DNA of 64,000 bases from the NCBI GenBank assembly GCA_031553415.1, contig JAVBLO010000056.1, positions 1 to 64,000 of the forward strand, in the 5' to 3' direction. Below the pieces are notes generated by a model that saw nothing but the letters and a program-made list of their open reading frames with translations, was not told the DNA's origin and made no database searches. The translations under genes were made by a program, and so were the position numbers. Positions 15,773 to 24,959 of this stretch are shown piece after piece; within the stretch, counting starts at the first letter, position 1; every line of letters begins with the position of its first letter. The DNA comes from JAIRVZ01 sp031553415 (lineage in GTDB: Bacteria; Bacteroidota; Bacteroidia; Bacteroidales; Azobacteroidaceae).

Positions 15773-18700
15773 ATGGCTTTCAGAAAAGATAATATTAAAA
15801 CAAAAAGCAGTTTTTCGAAAATTTCCATTGGTTTGGCATCTCCTGATGAGATTTTAGCAAATTCAAGCGGGGAAGTTTTAAAGCCGGAAACCATTAATTA
15901 TCGTACATACAAACCTGAACGCGACGGTTTGTTTTGTGAGCGCATTTTTGGTCCGGTGAAAGACTATGAGTGCCATTGTGGTAAATATAAAAGAATCCGT
16001 TACAAAGGAATCGTTTGTGACCGTTGCGGTGTAGAAGTTACTGAAAAGAAAGTACGCCGTGAGAGAATGGGACACATTCATCTGGTTGTTCCTGTAGCAC
16101 ATATCTGGTATTTCCGTTCATTACCGAATAAAATCGGGTATTTGCTGGGATTGCCTACTAAAAAATTGGATTCTGTAATATATTATGAAAGATATGTTGT
16201 TATCCAACCGGGTATAATAAACGATAGAGTGGTATATGATTTACTTTCGGAAGATGAATACCTTGAAATCCTGGATGCTTTACCTAAAGAAAACCAGTTG
16301 TTGGATGATACTGATCCGAATAAATTCATTGCAAAAATGGGAGCCGAGGCAGTTTATGATTTGCTTGCCCGTTTGGATTTGGACGAACTTTCATACGAAT
16401 TGCGTCACAAAGCCAGCAATGATGCATCACAACAACGTAAAAACGAAGCGTTGAAAAGATTGCAGGTAGTTGAATCTTTCCGTATATCTAAAGGTAAGAA
16501 CCGTCCGGAATGGATGGTTGTGAAAGTAGTACCTGTGATTCCGCCTGAATTACGTCCGTTGGTTCCGTTGGACGGTGGCCGTTTTGCTACTTCCGACTTG
16601 AATGACCTTTATCGCCGTGTGATTATCCGTAACAACCGTTTGAAAAGGTTGATCGATATCAAGGCTCCGGATGTGATTTTGCGTAATGAAAAACGTATGT
16701 TGCAGGAATCTGTTGATTCATTGTTTGACAACTCACGTAAGTCAAGTGCGGTTAAAACAGATGCTAACCGTCCGTTGAAATCACTTTCCGACAGTTTGAA
16801 AGGTAAACAAGGACGTTTCCGTCAAAACTTGTTAGGTAAACGTGTCGATTATTCTGCACGTTCCGTAATCGTCGTTGGTCCTGAATTGAAAATGCACGAA
16901 TGTGGTATTCCTAAAAATATGGCGGCTGAATTATACAAACCATTTATCATCCGTAAATTGATTGATAGAGGTATTGTTAAAACAGTGAAATCAGCTAAAA
17001 AGATAGTAGACCGTAAATCACCCGAAGTTTGGGATATTCTGGAATATGTAATGAAAGGTCACCCTGTACTTTTGAACCGTGCTCCGACATTGCACCGTTT
17101 GGGTATTCAGGCATTCCAACCGAAATTGATTGAAGGAAAAGCAATCCAATTGCACCCACTATCTTGTACTGCATTCAACGCCGACTTCGATGGAGACCAG
17201 ATGGCTGTTCACCTTCCATTGGGAAATGAAGCTATTCTGGAAGCTCAAATGTTGATGCTTGGTGCTCATAATATCTTGAACCCTGCCAACGGAGCGCCTA
17301 TCACGGTTCCTTCCCAGGACATGGTTTTGGGGTTGTATTACATCACCAAGTTACGCAAAGGAGCCAAAGGTGAAGGTTTGACATTCTACGGTGCAGAAGA
17401 ATCTGTTATTGCTTATAATGAAGGGAAAGTCGATATTCATGCTCCTGTAAAAGTGATAGTAGAAGATTTGGACGAAAAAGGAAATATCGTTAAGGTATTG
17501 CGCGAAACATCTGTAGGACGTGTTATTGTTAACGAAATCGTTCCGAAAGAAGTTGGTTATGTAAACGAAATCCTTTCTAAAAAGTCTTTACGCGATATCA
17601 TCGGTAACGTAATTAAGGTTTGTGGAGTAGCAAGAACTGCTCAGTTCCTTGATGATATCAAAGACTTAGGATATAAAATGGCATTCAAGGGCGGATTGTC
17701 GTTCAACCTTGATGATATTATTATACCTGCTGAAAAAGAAAAATTAGTACAGGAAGGTTATGATGAAGTTGAACAGATTCTGAACAACTACAACATGGGT
17801 TTCATTACTTATAATGAACGTTATAACCAGATTATTGATACATGGACACACGTTAACTCCCGTTTGTCAAGCATTTTGATGAAACAATTGTCGGAAGATG
17901 ATCAAGGTTTCAATTCTGTATATATGATGCTTGATTCCGGAGCCCGTGGTTCTAAAGAACAGATTCGCCAGTTATCCGGTATGCGTGGTTTGATGGCAAA
18001 ACCGCAAAAAAGCGGGGCGGAAGGTGGACAAATCATCGAAAACCCGATTCTTTCAAACTTTAAGGAAGGGCTGTCTGTGTTGGAGTACTTTATTTCTACC
18101 CACGGTGCCCGTAAAGGTTTGGCGGATACAGCTTTGAAAACTGCCGATGCAGGATACTTGACCCGTCGTTTAGTTGACGTTTCTCATGACGTGATTATCA
18201 ACGAAGAAGACTGTGGAACATTGCGCGGATTGGTTGCTACCGAACTCAAAAACAATGAAGAAGTTGTTGCTTCATTATATGAACGCATACTTGGTCGTGT
18301 GGCTGTTCACGATGTTCAACATCCTATTGATGGGAATATCATTGTTGAGGCGGGAGAAGAAATAACCGAAGACAAGGCAAAAGCTATACAAGATTCCCCG
18401 CTTGAAAGAGTGGAAATCCGTTCGGTTCTTACCTGCGAATCCAAAAAAGGTGTTTGCGCCAAATGTTATGGCCGTAACCTGGCTACAAACCGGATGGTTC
18501 AAAAAGGAGAGGCTGTGGGAGTTATCGCTGCACAGTCAATCGGAGAGCCGGGAACACAGCTTACATTGCGTACATTCCACGTTGGGGGTATCGCTTCCAA
18601 TATTGCAACAGAAAACAGTGTCGTTTCCAAATTCGATGGTATCCTTGAAATTGATGAATTGAGAACTGTTGATGCTACAGATGAAATGGGAAAAAATACC

Positions 18701-20047
18701 CAAATCGTTGTCAGCCGTTTGTCTGAAATGAGGATTGTAGATCCGAATACCAATATCATATTACATACTCATAATATTCCTTATGCTTCCAAGTTGTATT
18801 TCAAACCTGGGACAAAAGTTAAAAAAGGAGATATGATTATTGAATGGGACCCATTCAATGCGGTTATTGTTTCGGAACTTTCAGGACGTATCGCTTTCGA
18901 AAACCTGATCGAAGGTACTACTTTCAAAGTAGAATATGACGATCAAACAGGTTTGAAAGAAAAGATTATCGTTGAAAGCCGTGACAAAACAAAACTTCCT
19001 ACTGCTCAGATTATTGACGAGAATGGAGAAGTTTTGAGATCATATAGTTTGCCTCTTGGCGCTCACATTGTTAAGGAGCAAGGTGATACGGTTAAATCAG
19101 GAGAAGTATTGGTGAAAATCCCTCGTGCTGTTGGAAAAACAGGTGATATCACCGGAGGTCTTCCTCGTGTTACAGAGTTGTTTGAGGCTCGTAACCCTTC
19201 CAATCCTGCTGTTGTATCTGAAATTGATGGCGAGGTTTCATTCGGAAAAGTGAAACGTGGTAACAGGGAAATCATTGTTACTTCTAAAACCGGAGAATTC
19301 AAGACTTATCTGGTATCTCTTTCAAAACAAATCCTTGTGCAGGAAAATGACTATGTACGTGCCGGTATGCCGCTTTCGGACGGAGCGATCACTCCGGGAG
19401 ATATTCTGGCAATCAACGGACCTACAGCTGTGCAGGAATATATTGTGAATGAAGTTCAGGATGTATATCGTTTGCAAGGGGTGAAGATCAATGACAAACA
19501 CTTCGAAGTGATTGTACGCCAGATGATGCGTAAAGTTGAAATCATTGAACCGGGAGATACTCGTTTCCTTGAACAACAACTGGTCGACAAGAGTGATGTG
19601 ATGGAAGAAAACGATAGAATCTGGAGTAAGAAAGTTGTTATAGACAGTGGAGATTCTCCTAATTTGAAACCAGGACAAATCGTTACTGCCCGTAAACTCC
19701 GTGATGAAAACAGTGCTTTGAAACGCCGTGACTTGAAATTGGTAGAAGTGCGTGACGCTATTCCTGCTACTGCACGTCAGATTTTGCAAGGTATTACCCG
19801 TGCGGCTTTACAAACAACCAGCTTTATGTCGGCTGCATCATTCCAGGAAACAACTAAGGTGTTGAACGAAGCTGCTATCAATGGAAAAGTTGACAGACTG
19901 GAAGGTATGAAAGAAAATGTGATCTGTGGTCACTTGATTCCTGCCGGTACAGGTTTGCGCGATTATGACAGGTTGGTTGTAGGAAGTAAAGAAGATTTTG
20001 ATAAAATACAAGCAACATCAGTTAAATCAAGGGTTTTTGTGGATTGA
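15773..20047 (+). CDS. rpoC: RNA polymerase beta-prime subunit
   Basis: The 1424-residue protein is a complete beta-prime subunit. It has the N-terminal zinc-binding cysteines (CHCGKYKRIRYKGIVCDRCG), the catalytic NADFDGDQMAVH with three Asp that hold the active-site magnesium, the bridge/trigger region around GGQIIENPILSNFKEGLSV, and a second cysteine set (LTCESKKGVCAKCYGRNL). Length is typical for Bacteroidota. A strong terminator follows 24 nt after the stop and ends the long cluster. Confidence 0.99.
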   Translation: MAFRKDNIKTKSSFSKISIGLASPDEILANSSGEVLKPETINYRTYKPERDGLFCERIFGPVKDYECHCGKYKRIRYKGIVCDRCGVEVTEKKVRRERMGHIHLVVPVAHIWYFRSLPNKIGYLLGLPTKKLDSVIYYERYVVIQPGIINDRVVYDLLSEDEYLEILDALPKENQLLDDTDPNKFIAKMGAEAVYDLLARLDLDELSYELRHKASNDASQQRKNEALKRLQVVESFRISKGKNRPEWMVVKVVPVIPPELRPLVPLDGGRFATSDLNDLYRRVIIRNNRLKRLIDIKAPDVILRNEKRMLQESVDSLFDNSRKSSAVKTDANRPLKSLSDSLKGKQGRFRQNLLGKRVDYSARSVIVVGPELKMHECGIPKNMAAELYKPFIIRKLIDRGIVKTVKSAKKIVDRKSPEVWDILEYVMKGHPVLLNRAPTLHRLGIQAFQPKLIEGKAIQLHPLSCTAFNADFDGDQMAVHLPLGNEAILEAQMLMLGAHNILNPANGAPITVPSQDMVLGLYYITKLRKGAKGEGLTFYGAEESVIAYNEGKVDIHAPVKVIVEDLDEKGNIVKVLRETSVGRVIVNEIVPKEVGYVNEILSKKSLRDIIGNVIKVCGVARTAQFLDDIKDLGYKMAFKGGLSFNLDDIIIPAEKEKLVQEGYDEVEQILNNYNMGFITYNERYNQIIDTWTHVNSRLSSILMKQLSEDDQGFNSVYMMLDSGARGSKEQIRQLSGMRGLMAKPQKSGAEGGQIIENPILSNFKEGLSVLEYFISTHGARKGLADTALKTADAGYLTRRLVDVSHDVIINEEDCGTLRGLVATELKNNEEVVASLYERILGRVAVHDVQHPIDGNIIVEAGEEITEDKAKAIQDSPLERVEIRSVLTCESKKGVCAKCYGRNLATNRMVQKGEAVGVIAAQSIGEPGTQLTLRTFHVGGIASNIATENSVVSKFDGILEIDELRTVDATDEMGKNTQIVVSRLSEMRIVDPNTNIILHTHNIPYASKLYFKPGTKVKKGDMIIEWDPFNAVIVSELSGRIAFENLIEGTTFKVEYDDQTGLKEKIIVESRDKTKLPTAQIIDENGEVLRSYSLPLGAHIVKEQGDTVKSGEVLVKIPRAVGKTGDITGGLPRVTELFEARNPSNPAVVSEIDGEVSFGKVKRGNREIIVTSKTGEFKTYLVSLSKQILVQENDYVRAGMPLSDGAITPGDILAINGPTAVQEYIVNEVQDVYRLQGVKINDKHFEVIVRQMMRKVEIIEPGDTRFLEQQLVDKSDVMEENDRIWSKKVVIDSGDSPNLKPGQIVTARKLRDENSALKRRDLKLVEVRDAIPATARQILQGITRAALQTTSFMSAASFQETTKVLNEAAINGKVDRLEGMKENVICGHLIPAGTGLRDYDRLVVGSKEDFDKIQATSVKSRVFVD

Positions 20048-20070
20048 TGCAGAAATCCATTATAATATGA

Positions 20071-20100
20071 AAAAGGAGCTCTATTTGGGGCTCCTTTTTT
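20071..20100 (+). terminator. Terminator after rpoC
   Basis: AAAAGGAGC (20071-20079) pairs with GCTCCTTTT (20090-20098) around a 10-nt loop, and the stem runs into a T tract. It ends the tuf-rpoC cluster. Confidence 0.85.
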
Positions 20101-20128
20101 AGTGAAAATTTGTGATAAATTAAGGTTT

Positions 20129-21484
20129 ATGAAAAATGAAAGCGCTCCGCTTACTTTAGGAACAAAATCAGTAGGGAAACTGTTGATACAATATGCAGTC
20201 CCGGCTATTATAGCCATGACTGCAGCTTCTCTTTATAATATAACCGATAGTATTTTTATTGGCCATGGCGTTGGTCCGCTGGCCCTTTCCGGTTTGGCAA
20301 TTACTTTTCCTTTGATGAATTTATCGGCAGCTTTTGGTACGCTTACCGGAATAGGAGCTTCTACCTTGCTGTCTGTACGCTTGGGTCAAAAAGATTATGA
20401 TACAGCTAACAATATATTGGGAAATGTGATAACTCTTAATGTTATTATGGGTATTGCGTTTTCAGTTGTTGCATTACTTTTCCTCGACCCCATTCTTTAT
20501 TTTTTCGGGGCGAGCCATGAAACTTTGCCTTACGCTCATGATTTTATGGAGATAATTCTGGCCGGAAATATTGTTACTTATTTGTATTTTGGGTTAAATG
20601 CCATGCTGCGTTCAACAGGAAATCCTCAGAAAGCGATGATGGCAACGATTTATACCGTACTTATCAATATAGTTCTTAATCCACTGTTTATTTTTAAGTT
20701 TGGTTGGGGTATACGCGGAAGCGCTTTGGCAACGGTAATTTCCCAGACACTTGTATTAATCTGGCAAATACGTCTTTTCAGTGATAAAAATAATTTCATA
20801 CATTTGAAAAAAGGTATTTATAGCTTAAAAAGGAAAATCGTAGAAGATTCTTTATCTATTGGAATGGCACCCTTTTTAATGAATGCGGCAGCTTGTGTAA
20901 TTGTTGTCCTCATAAACCAGGGATTAATTAACAATGGAGGGGATTTGGCTGTTGGCGCTTATGGAATTGTAAACCGTGTGGCTTTCCTTTTTGTTATGAT
21001 TGTGATGGGATTAAACCAGGGAATGCAACCGATTGCTGGTTATAATTACGGCGCCCGCTTGAATGAAAGAGTTATAAAAGTTTTGAAACTTTCAATCATT
21101 TGGGCTACTATAATTATGTGTGTAGGTTTTCTTATTGTAGAAGTTTTTCCACATGCAGTTGCATCTGTCTTTACAACAGATGATGAATTGACTAATTTTG
21201 CAGTTGTTGGATTGCGCTTTGTATTTATGTTTTATCCTTTGGTGGGATTTCAAATGGTGACATCTACTTTTTTTCAAAGTATAGGAAAACCTAAACAAGC
21301 GATTTTTATGTCATTAACCCGCCAGGTAATCTTTTTAATTCCTTTATTACTTATATTACCGAGATATTGGGGAATTGATGGAGTGTGGTTAAGTATGCCT
21401 ATCGCCGACCTTGTTTCTGTAATTTTGGCTACTGTTTTGCTTGTGAAACAATTACGACAACTCAAAAGTGAGAAAATATTATAA
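20129..21484 (+). CDS. MATE-family efflux transporter
   Basis: The polytopic membrane protein (about 451 residues from this start) has the internal two-fold MATE layout, with LGTKSVGKLLIQYAVPAIIA near the start and the repeat-end motifs GLNAMLRSTGNPQKAM and GLNQGMQPIAGYNYGAR. These export drugs or metabolites in exchange for sodium or protons. A GTG at 20102 would add nine residues, but that codon abuts the rpoC terminator, and the family usually begins at MKNES, so the ATG at 20129 is preferred. It is followed after 18 nt by a cytidylate-kinase-like gene. Substrate unknown. Confidence 0.88.
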   Translation: MKNESAPLTLGTKSVGKLLIQYAVPAIIAMTAASLYNITDSIFIGHGVGPLALSGLAITFPLMNLSAAFGTLTGIGASTLLSVRLGQKDYDTANNILGNVITLNVIMGIAFSVVALLFLDPILYFFGASHETLPYAHDFMEIILAGNIVTYLYFGLNAMLRSTGNPQKAMMATIYTVLINIVLNPLFIFKFGWGIRGSALATVISQTLVLIWQIRLFSDKNNFIHLKKGIYSLKRKIVEDSLSIGMAPFLMNAAACVIVVLINQGLINNGGDLAVGAYGIVNRVAFLFVMIVMGLNQGMQPIAGYNYGARLNERVIKVLKLSIIWATIIMCVGFLIVEVFPHAVASVFTTDDELTNFAVVGLRFVFMFYPLVGFQMVTSTFFQSIGKPKQAIFMSLTRQVIFLIPLLLILPRYWGIDGVWLSMPIADLVSVILATVLLVKQLRQLKSEKIL

Positions 21485-21502
21485 CGATTCAATTAGGAAA
21501 AC

Positions 21503-22132
21503 ATGCAAGAAAAATTTGTAATAACGATCGGCCGCCAATTAGGAAGCGGTGGCAAACAAATAGGAGAGATGCTTGCCTCTCAACTGAAAATATCCTGTTA
21601 TGATAAGGAATTGATACAAATTGCATCTAAGGAAAGCGGTTTGGGTAAAGAATTTTTTGAACAAGCCGATGAGAAATCCGCTTTCAGCCTGATAGGAGGA
21701 TTTTTTGGTTTGTCGCCTTATGAAGGAGGTTCATATACGAATAATTATTTGTGCAACGAAACATTATTTAAAATCCAGAGTGATGTAATCAGGGAATTGG
21801 CTGAACAACAATCGTGTATTTTTGTCGGACGATGTGCTGATTATATTCTTCGGGAACATCCCCATTGCTTGAATGTTTTTATCAGTGCAGATATAGAAGA
21901 CCGTATCCGGCGAATTGCAGAACAACAAAATCTTACTGAAGATAAAGCTAAAGCATTGATTGAACAAACCGATAAAAAGCGGGCGGGATATTACAATTAC
22001 TACAGTAATAAAGTTTGGGGAATGGCTACTTCTTATGATTTATGCATCAATTCTTCCTCTTTTGGTATGGATGAAACAGTTGCTTGTATTATACATTTCG
22101 CCCAAAAGAAATTTGATTTGAAATTATCTTGA
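21503..22132 (+). CDS. Cytidylate kinase-like family protein
   Basis: The 209-residue protein begins with a P-loop variant in ITIGRQLGSGGKQIGEML and continues as a cytidylate-kinase-like NMP kinase, with YDKELIQIAS, IFVGRCADYILREHP, a lid-like region RIRRIAEQQNLTEDKAKALI and DKKRAGYYNYYSNKVWG. It differs from the housekeeping CMP kinase and belongs to the group often seen beside MATE or other membrane transporters. The true substrate is not established for this group. It ends 2 nt from the convergent C_GCAxxG_C_C gene. Confidence 0.85.
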   Translation: MQEKFVITIGRQLGSGGKQIGEMLASQLKISCYDKELIQIASKESGLGKEFFEQADEKSAFSLIGGFFGLSPYEGGSYTNNYLCNETLFKIQSDVIRELAEQQSCIFVGRCADYILREHPHCLNVFISADIEDRIRRIAEQQNLTEDKAKALIEQTDKKRAGYYNYYSNKVWGMATSYDLCINSSSFGMDETVACIIHFAQKKFDLKLS

Positions 22133-22134
22133 AT

Positions 22135-22557
22135 TTATTTGTTAAGTAGGTGTTTTTCGATAAGTCCGGCGCAAAATCTAACGTATTCGGCACATGGTTT
22201 CTTTTTCATTTCGCAATTAATCCCCGGTTCCAGTCCTAATAATTGCTTGCAAATGATAGAGCCGTTTTCTTTGCGGAATTCATCAGCCAATAGTTGCACC
22301 ATCTTGTAGTTCTCTTTTTTCTTTTCAAGGTCTTTGGCTACAGTCATCCCGGTTTCCAATCCGGCTACCATCGACATACCGCATACTGCACCGCAGGTTT
22401 CCCGCATTCCACCAATACCACCTCCGAATGAAGAGGATAGTTTCAATGCAGTTTCCCGGTCAATATTATATAAATCGGCATAAGTGGCGAACACAGCCTG
22501 AGCACAATTATAACCTGATTTGAATAACTCTACAGCTTTTTCTACACGACTTTCCAT
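22135..22557 (-). CDS. C_GCAxxG_C_C family protein
   Basis: The 140-residue protein has the conserved cysteine pattern that names the family: Cys in SGYNCAQAVF, Gly-rich SFGGGIGGMRETCGAVCGM, Cys in IICKQLLG, then CEMKKKPCAEYVRFC. The family is probably redox-active or metal-binding, but no reaction is established. It is cytosolic (no signal peptide). It points toward the kinase-like gene and is separated from the M48 gene behind it by a heptad palindrome. Confidence 0.88.
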   Translation of the reverse strand: MESRVEKAVELFKSGYNCAQAVFATYADLYNIDRETALKLSSSFGGGIGGMRETCGAVCGMSMVAGLETGMTVAKDLEKKKENYKMVQLLADEFRKENGSIICKQLLGLEPGINCEMKKKPCAEYVRFCAGLIEKHLLNK

Positions 22558-22558
22558 T

Positions 22559-22646
22559 GTTAAGAGTTAAGAATTAAGAGTTAAGAATTAAGAGTTATTA
22601 ATCGTGCATAAGCCAACTCTTAACTCTTAATTTTTAACTCTTAACT
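22559..22646. repeat. Heptad palindrome (GTTAAGA/ATTAAGA units)
   Basis: Five 7-nt units alternating GTTAAGA and ATTAAGA (22559-22593) face a complementary series of AACTCTT/AATTTTT units (22615-22646), leaving a loop of about 17 nt. It fills the gap between the M48 gene and the C_GCAxxG_C_C gene. Confidence 0.85.
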
Positions 22647-22649
22647 TTA

Positions 22650-23498
22650 TTAAAATTTCCACTGATTTGAAGTCTTTGTATTACTTGGAGTTGTGGTTGT
22701 TTTGCCACTACCGCCTTTGTAATATTGCAGAGCTTCGGGAAGATATTTTTTGATTTCAGTAACGCGGTTAGCATCTGAAGGGTGAGTGCTCATAAATTCA
22801 GGAACTGAGGAACCTTGTTGAGACATACGTTCCCAGAATGGAACAGCTTTGTTGGGGTCATATCCGGCAATAGCCATGAAAACCAAACCCAAGTGGTCGG
22901 CTTCCAATTCTTGTTTGCGTGAAAATGGTAACATTACTCCATATTGAGCGCCTAATCCGAATACTGTATTACCAATTGTTTGCAGTGCTGATGATGATTT
23001 ACTTAACACACTGCCAACTGCTGCAGCGCCATATTCGGCAACAACTTGCTGAGACATCCGTTCATTGGCATGCTTAGCAACAGCGTGAGCTACTTCATGT
23101 CCTAATACCACTGCCAATCCGGTTTCATCTTGTGTATAAGGCAGGATTCCTTCATAAACCACAATTTTTCCACCCGGCATACAGAATGCATTGACCTGGC
23201 CGTCTGCAATCAGATTGAATTCCCAGGAATATCCACTAAGCAACGAAGACATTCCGTTTGCTTCGTAATATGAAGCTACAGCCGCCGCAATATTCTGCCC
23301 TACCTTAACAACCAATGCAGTGTTTTTAGTATCTTTTGATTTTGGGGCGCTACTTATATAATCGCTATATTCTTGCAGACTCAAGGATAAAACTTCCTGG
23401 TCGGAAACAAGGGAAAGCTGGGAGCGGCCTGTAATGGGGACACTACTACATGCATACATAAATATGCAAAAAACAATTGCGGAGATAAACTTTTTCAT
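22650..23498 (-). CDS. M48-family metallopeptidase, lipoprotein
   Basis: The protein (about 282 residues from this start) begins MKKFISAIVFCIFMYACSS, a lipoprotein signal with its lipobox Cys, followed by the M48 zinc protease core. HEVAHAVAKH supplies the HExxH motif, and EADHLGLVFMAIAGYDP supplies the third zinc ligand. The form is close to BepA/LoiP, periplasmic proteases tied to outer-membrane protein quality. An upstream ATG would add 14 residues ahead of the signal sequence and is rejected. A Ser/Thr-rich tail ends the protein. It lies after the PUL in the same direction but with its own 96-nt gap, so it is probably not part of the PUL. Confidence 0.9.
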   Translation of the reverse strand: MKKFISAIVFCIFMYACSSVPITGRSQLSLVSDQEVLSLSLQEYSDYISSAPKSKDTKNTALVVKVGQNIAAAVASYYEANGMSSLLSGYSWEFNLIADGQVNAFCMPGGKIVVYEGILPYTQDETGLAVVLGHEVAHAVAKHANERMSQQVVAEYGAAAVGSVLSKSSSALQTIGNTVFGLGAQYGVMLPFSRKQELEADHLGLVFMAIAGYDPNKAVPFWERMSQQGSSVPEFMSTHPSDANRVTEIKKYLPEALQYYKGGSGKTTTTPSNTKTSNQWKF

Positions 23499-23594
23499 AA
23501 AAATCAAATTTACTTGTAAGTGATGTGCTATTTTTTGCAAAAATAGGAATAAATCAGTTATTTATACATCAAACAAACAAATATTTTGATATGT

Positions 23595-24959
23595 TCATTT
23601 GAGTTGTTTAATTAACAATAAATCATTAACATCTAATCCCCAATTGAATAATTCCTTACGATATTGCATAAGTGTATTGTGATAGTTTTTGTCTACAGCC
23701 AGGTTTTGCATTTCCTTAGGATCAAAGTTCCTATCGAAAAATTGTTCCCGGTTTTTGAAAAAGCGATAAAGAACATACTTATAGTTTTTTCCAATCACAC
23801 ACCACCCACGGGTATTAATACCATCCAATAGTGTTTCTACAAATACATAATCATGTAATGTTTTTGTTTTGCCTTCCAAAACAGGACGCACACTCTTTCC
23901 TTTGAGGTTCTGTTCTGTCTTTACTCCGGCATAATCACATATAGTTTGGAAAATGTCCAGGCTTGTATTTATCAATGCTTCATCATTTTTTTGATTGGAA
24001 ATACCTTTTCCTTTGGGAGGCTTAACAATAAAAGGAATCCGGATAACTTCTTCCTGTAAAGAACGTTTCTGATTCCAGCGATGAGAGGTAACCCCATCTC
24101 CATGATCACTGACAAAAAGAATCAAGCTGTTATTATATTTTCCATTGGCTTTCAGTTCAGATATGAGTTTGCCGATTTCAGCATCTACTTTTTCAACCAA
24201 CCGGTAATAAGCATACAGATATTTTCGCCAATCGTCATCTGTATAGGAACGGGTCGGATAGGATTTAGGATCGGCTTCTTTTTGCAATGTCAATGCTTCC
24301 GGATAGTAAGCCGGTTCCGGAAAATTAGAAGGAAGATTTGGGCAATCTTTCAACAAAAACTCATTATTTAAACGACTAAATGGTAAGGATTCATCACGGG
24401 CATATTCACAAATTTCGTGAGGATTCAGGAAAGAGGCAACCAGGAACATGGGTTTATTTCCCTTTTCCCGGATATAAGGAGTGCATGCATCAACCAGAAT
24501 ATTATCATCCATATTGCACACCTTATGAAATCCGGTGCCTTCTTCCGGTATATTCACTTGTGGAATATGCCATTTACCGGCATACAAACAATTGTAGCCG
24601 GCAGCGGTTAATCTGAAACCTATACTATTTTGCCTGTCTTCCTGCTTTAAATTATCTTCATTGTCTTTAATTCCCAATTCGCAAGGAGTCTTTCCGGTGA
24701 TAAGGCTTGCCCGGGAAGGGCCGCTCAACGGGTAAGAGACATAAGCATTTTTGAACAAAACACCATCTTTGGCTAATTCGTCCATAGCCGGAGTTTTTAC
24801 ATCCGGATTGCCGACACAACTCATTGCCGATGCTGTTTGTTGATCGGTAATGATAAGAATTATATCAGGTTGTTGCGCCAAGAGAGGGGAAGCAAAACCA
24901 ATCATTCCTACTGTTAGTGTATTACATTTGTTCATCATAACATTCAATAATAGAATCAC
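23595..24959 (-). CDS. Secreted sulfatase, Ser-type (S1 family)
   Basis: The 454-residue arylsulfatase-fold enzyme has an N-terminal signal sequence (up to about residue 28, cut near LLAQQ). Metal-site residues are seen in IIITDQQTAS and, late, SDHGDGVTSH. The catalytic motif PLSGPSRASLITG has Ser where many sulfatases have Cys, so formylglycine would be made from Ser by an anaerobic radical-SAM maturase. It would remove sulfate from a sugar in the periplasm. The start overlaps the stop of the aldo/keto reductase (ATGA), indicating translational coupling; ATGs seven or eight codons in are also possible. The exact sulfate position is unknown. It is the last gene of the PUL run. Confidence 0.88.
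   Translation of the reverse strand: MILLLNVMMNKCNTLTVGMIGFASPLLAQQPDIILIITDQQTASAMSCVGNPDVKTPAMDELAKDGVLFKNAYVSYPLSGPSRASLITGKTPCELGIKDNEDNLKQEDRQNSIGFRLTAAGYNCLYAGKWHIPQVNIPEEGTGFHKVCNMDDNILVDACTPYIREKGNKPMFLVASFLNPHEICEYARDESLPFSRLNNEFLLKDCPNLPSNFPEPAYYPEALTLQKEADPKSYPTRSYTDDDWRKYLYAYYRLVEKVDAEIGKLISELKANGKYNNSLILFVSDHGDGVTSHRWNQKRSLQEEVIRIPFIVKPPKGKGISNQKNDEALINTSLDIFQTICDYAGVKTEQNLKGKSVRPVLEGKTKTLHDYVFVETLLDGINTRGWCVIGKNYKYVLYRFFKNREQFFDRNFDPKEMQNLAVDKNYHNTLMQYRKELFNWGLDVNDLLLIKQLK

Noticed and set aside
20102..20128. GTG start extending the MATE protein by nine residues
   Set aside because: It directly abuts the rpoC terminator and lacks family support; the ATG at 20129 is preferred.
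23538..23545. Promoter of the M48 gene (minus-strand TATTTTTG)
   Set aside because: The -7 element fits, but the nearest TTTG is 24 nt upstream rather than 19-21, so the support is insufficient.
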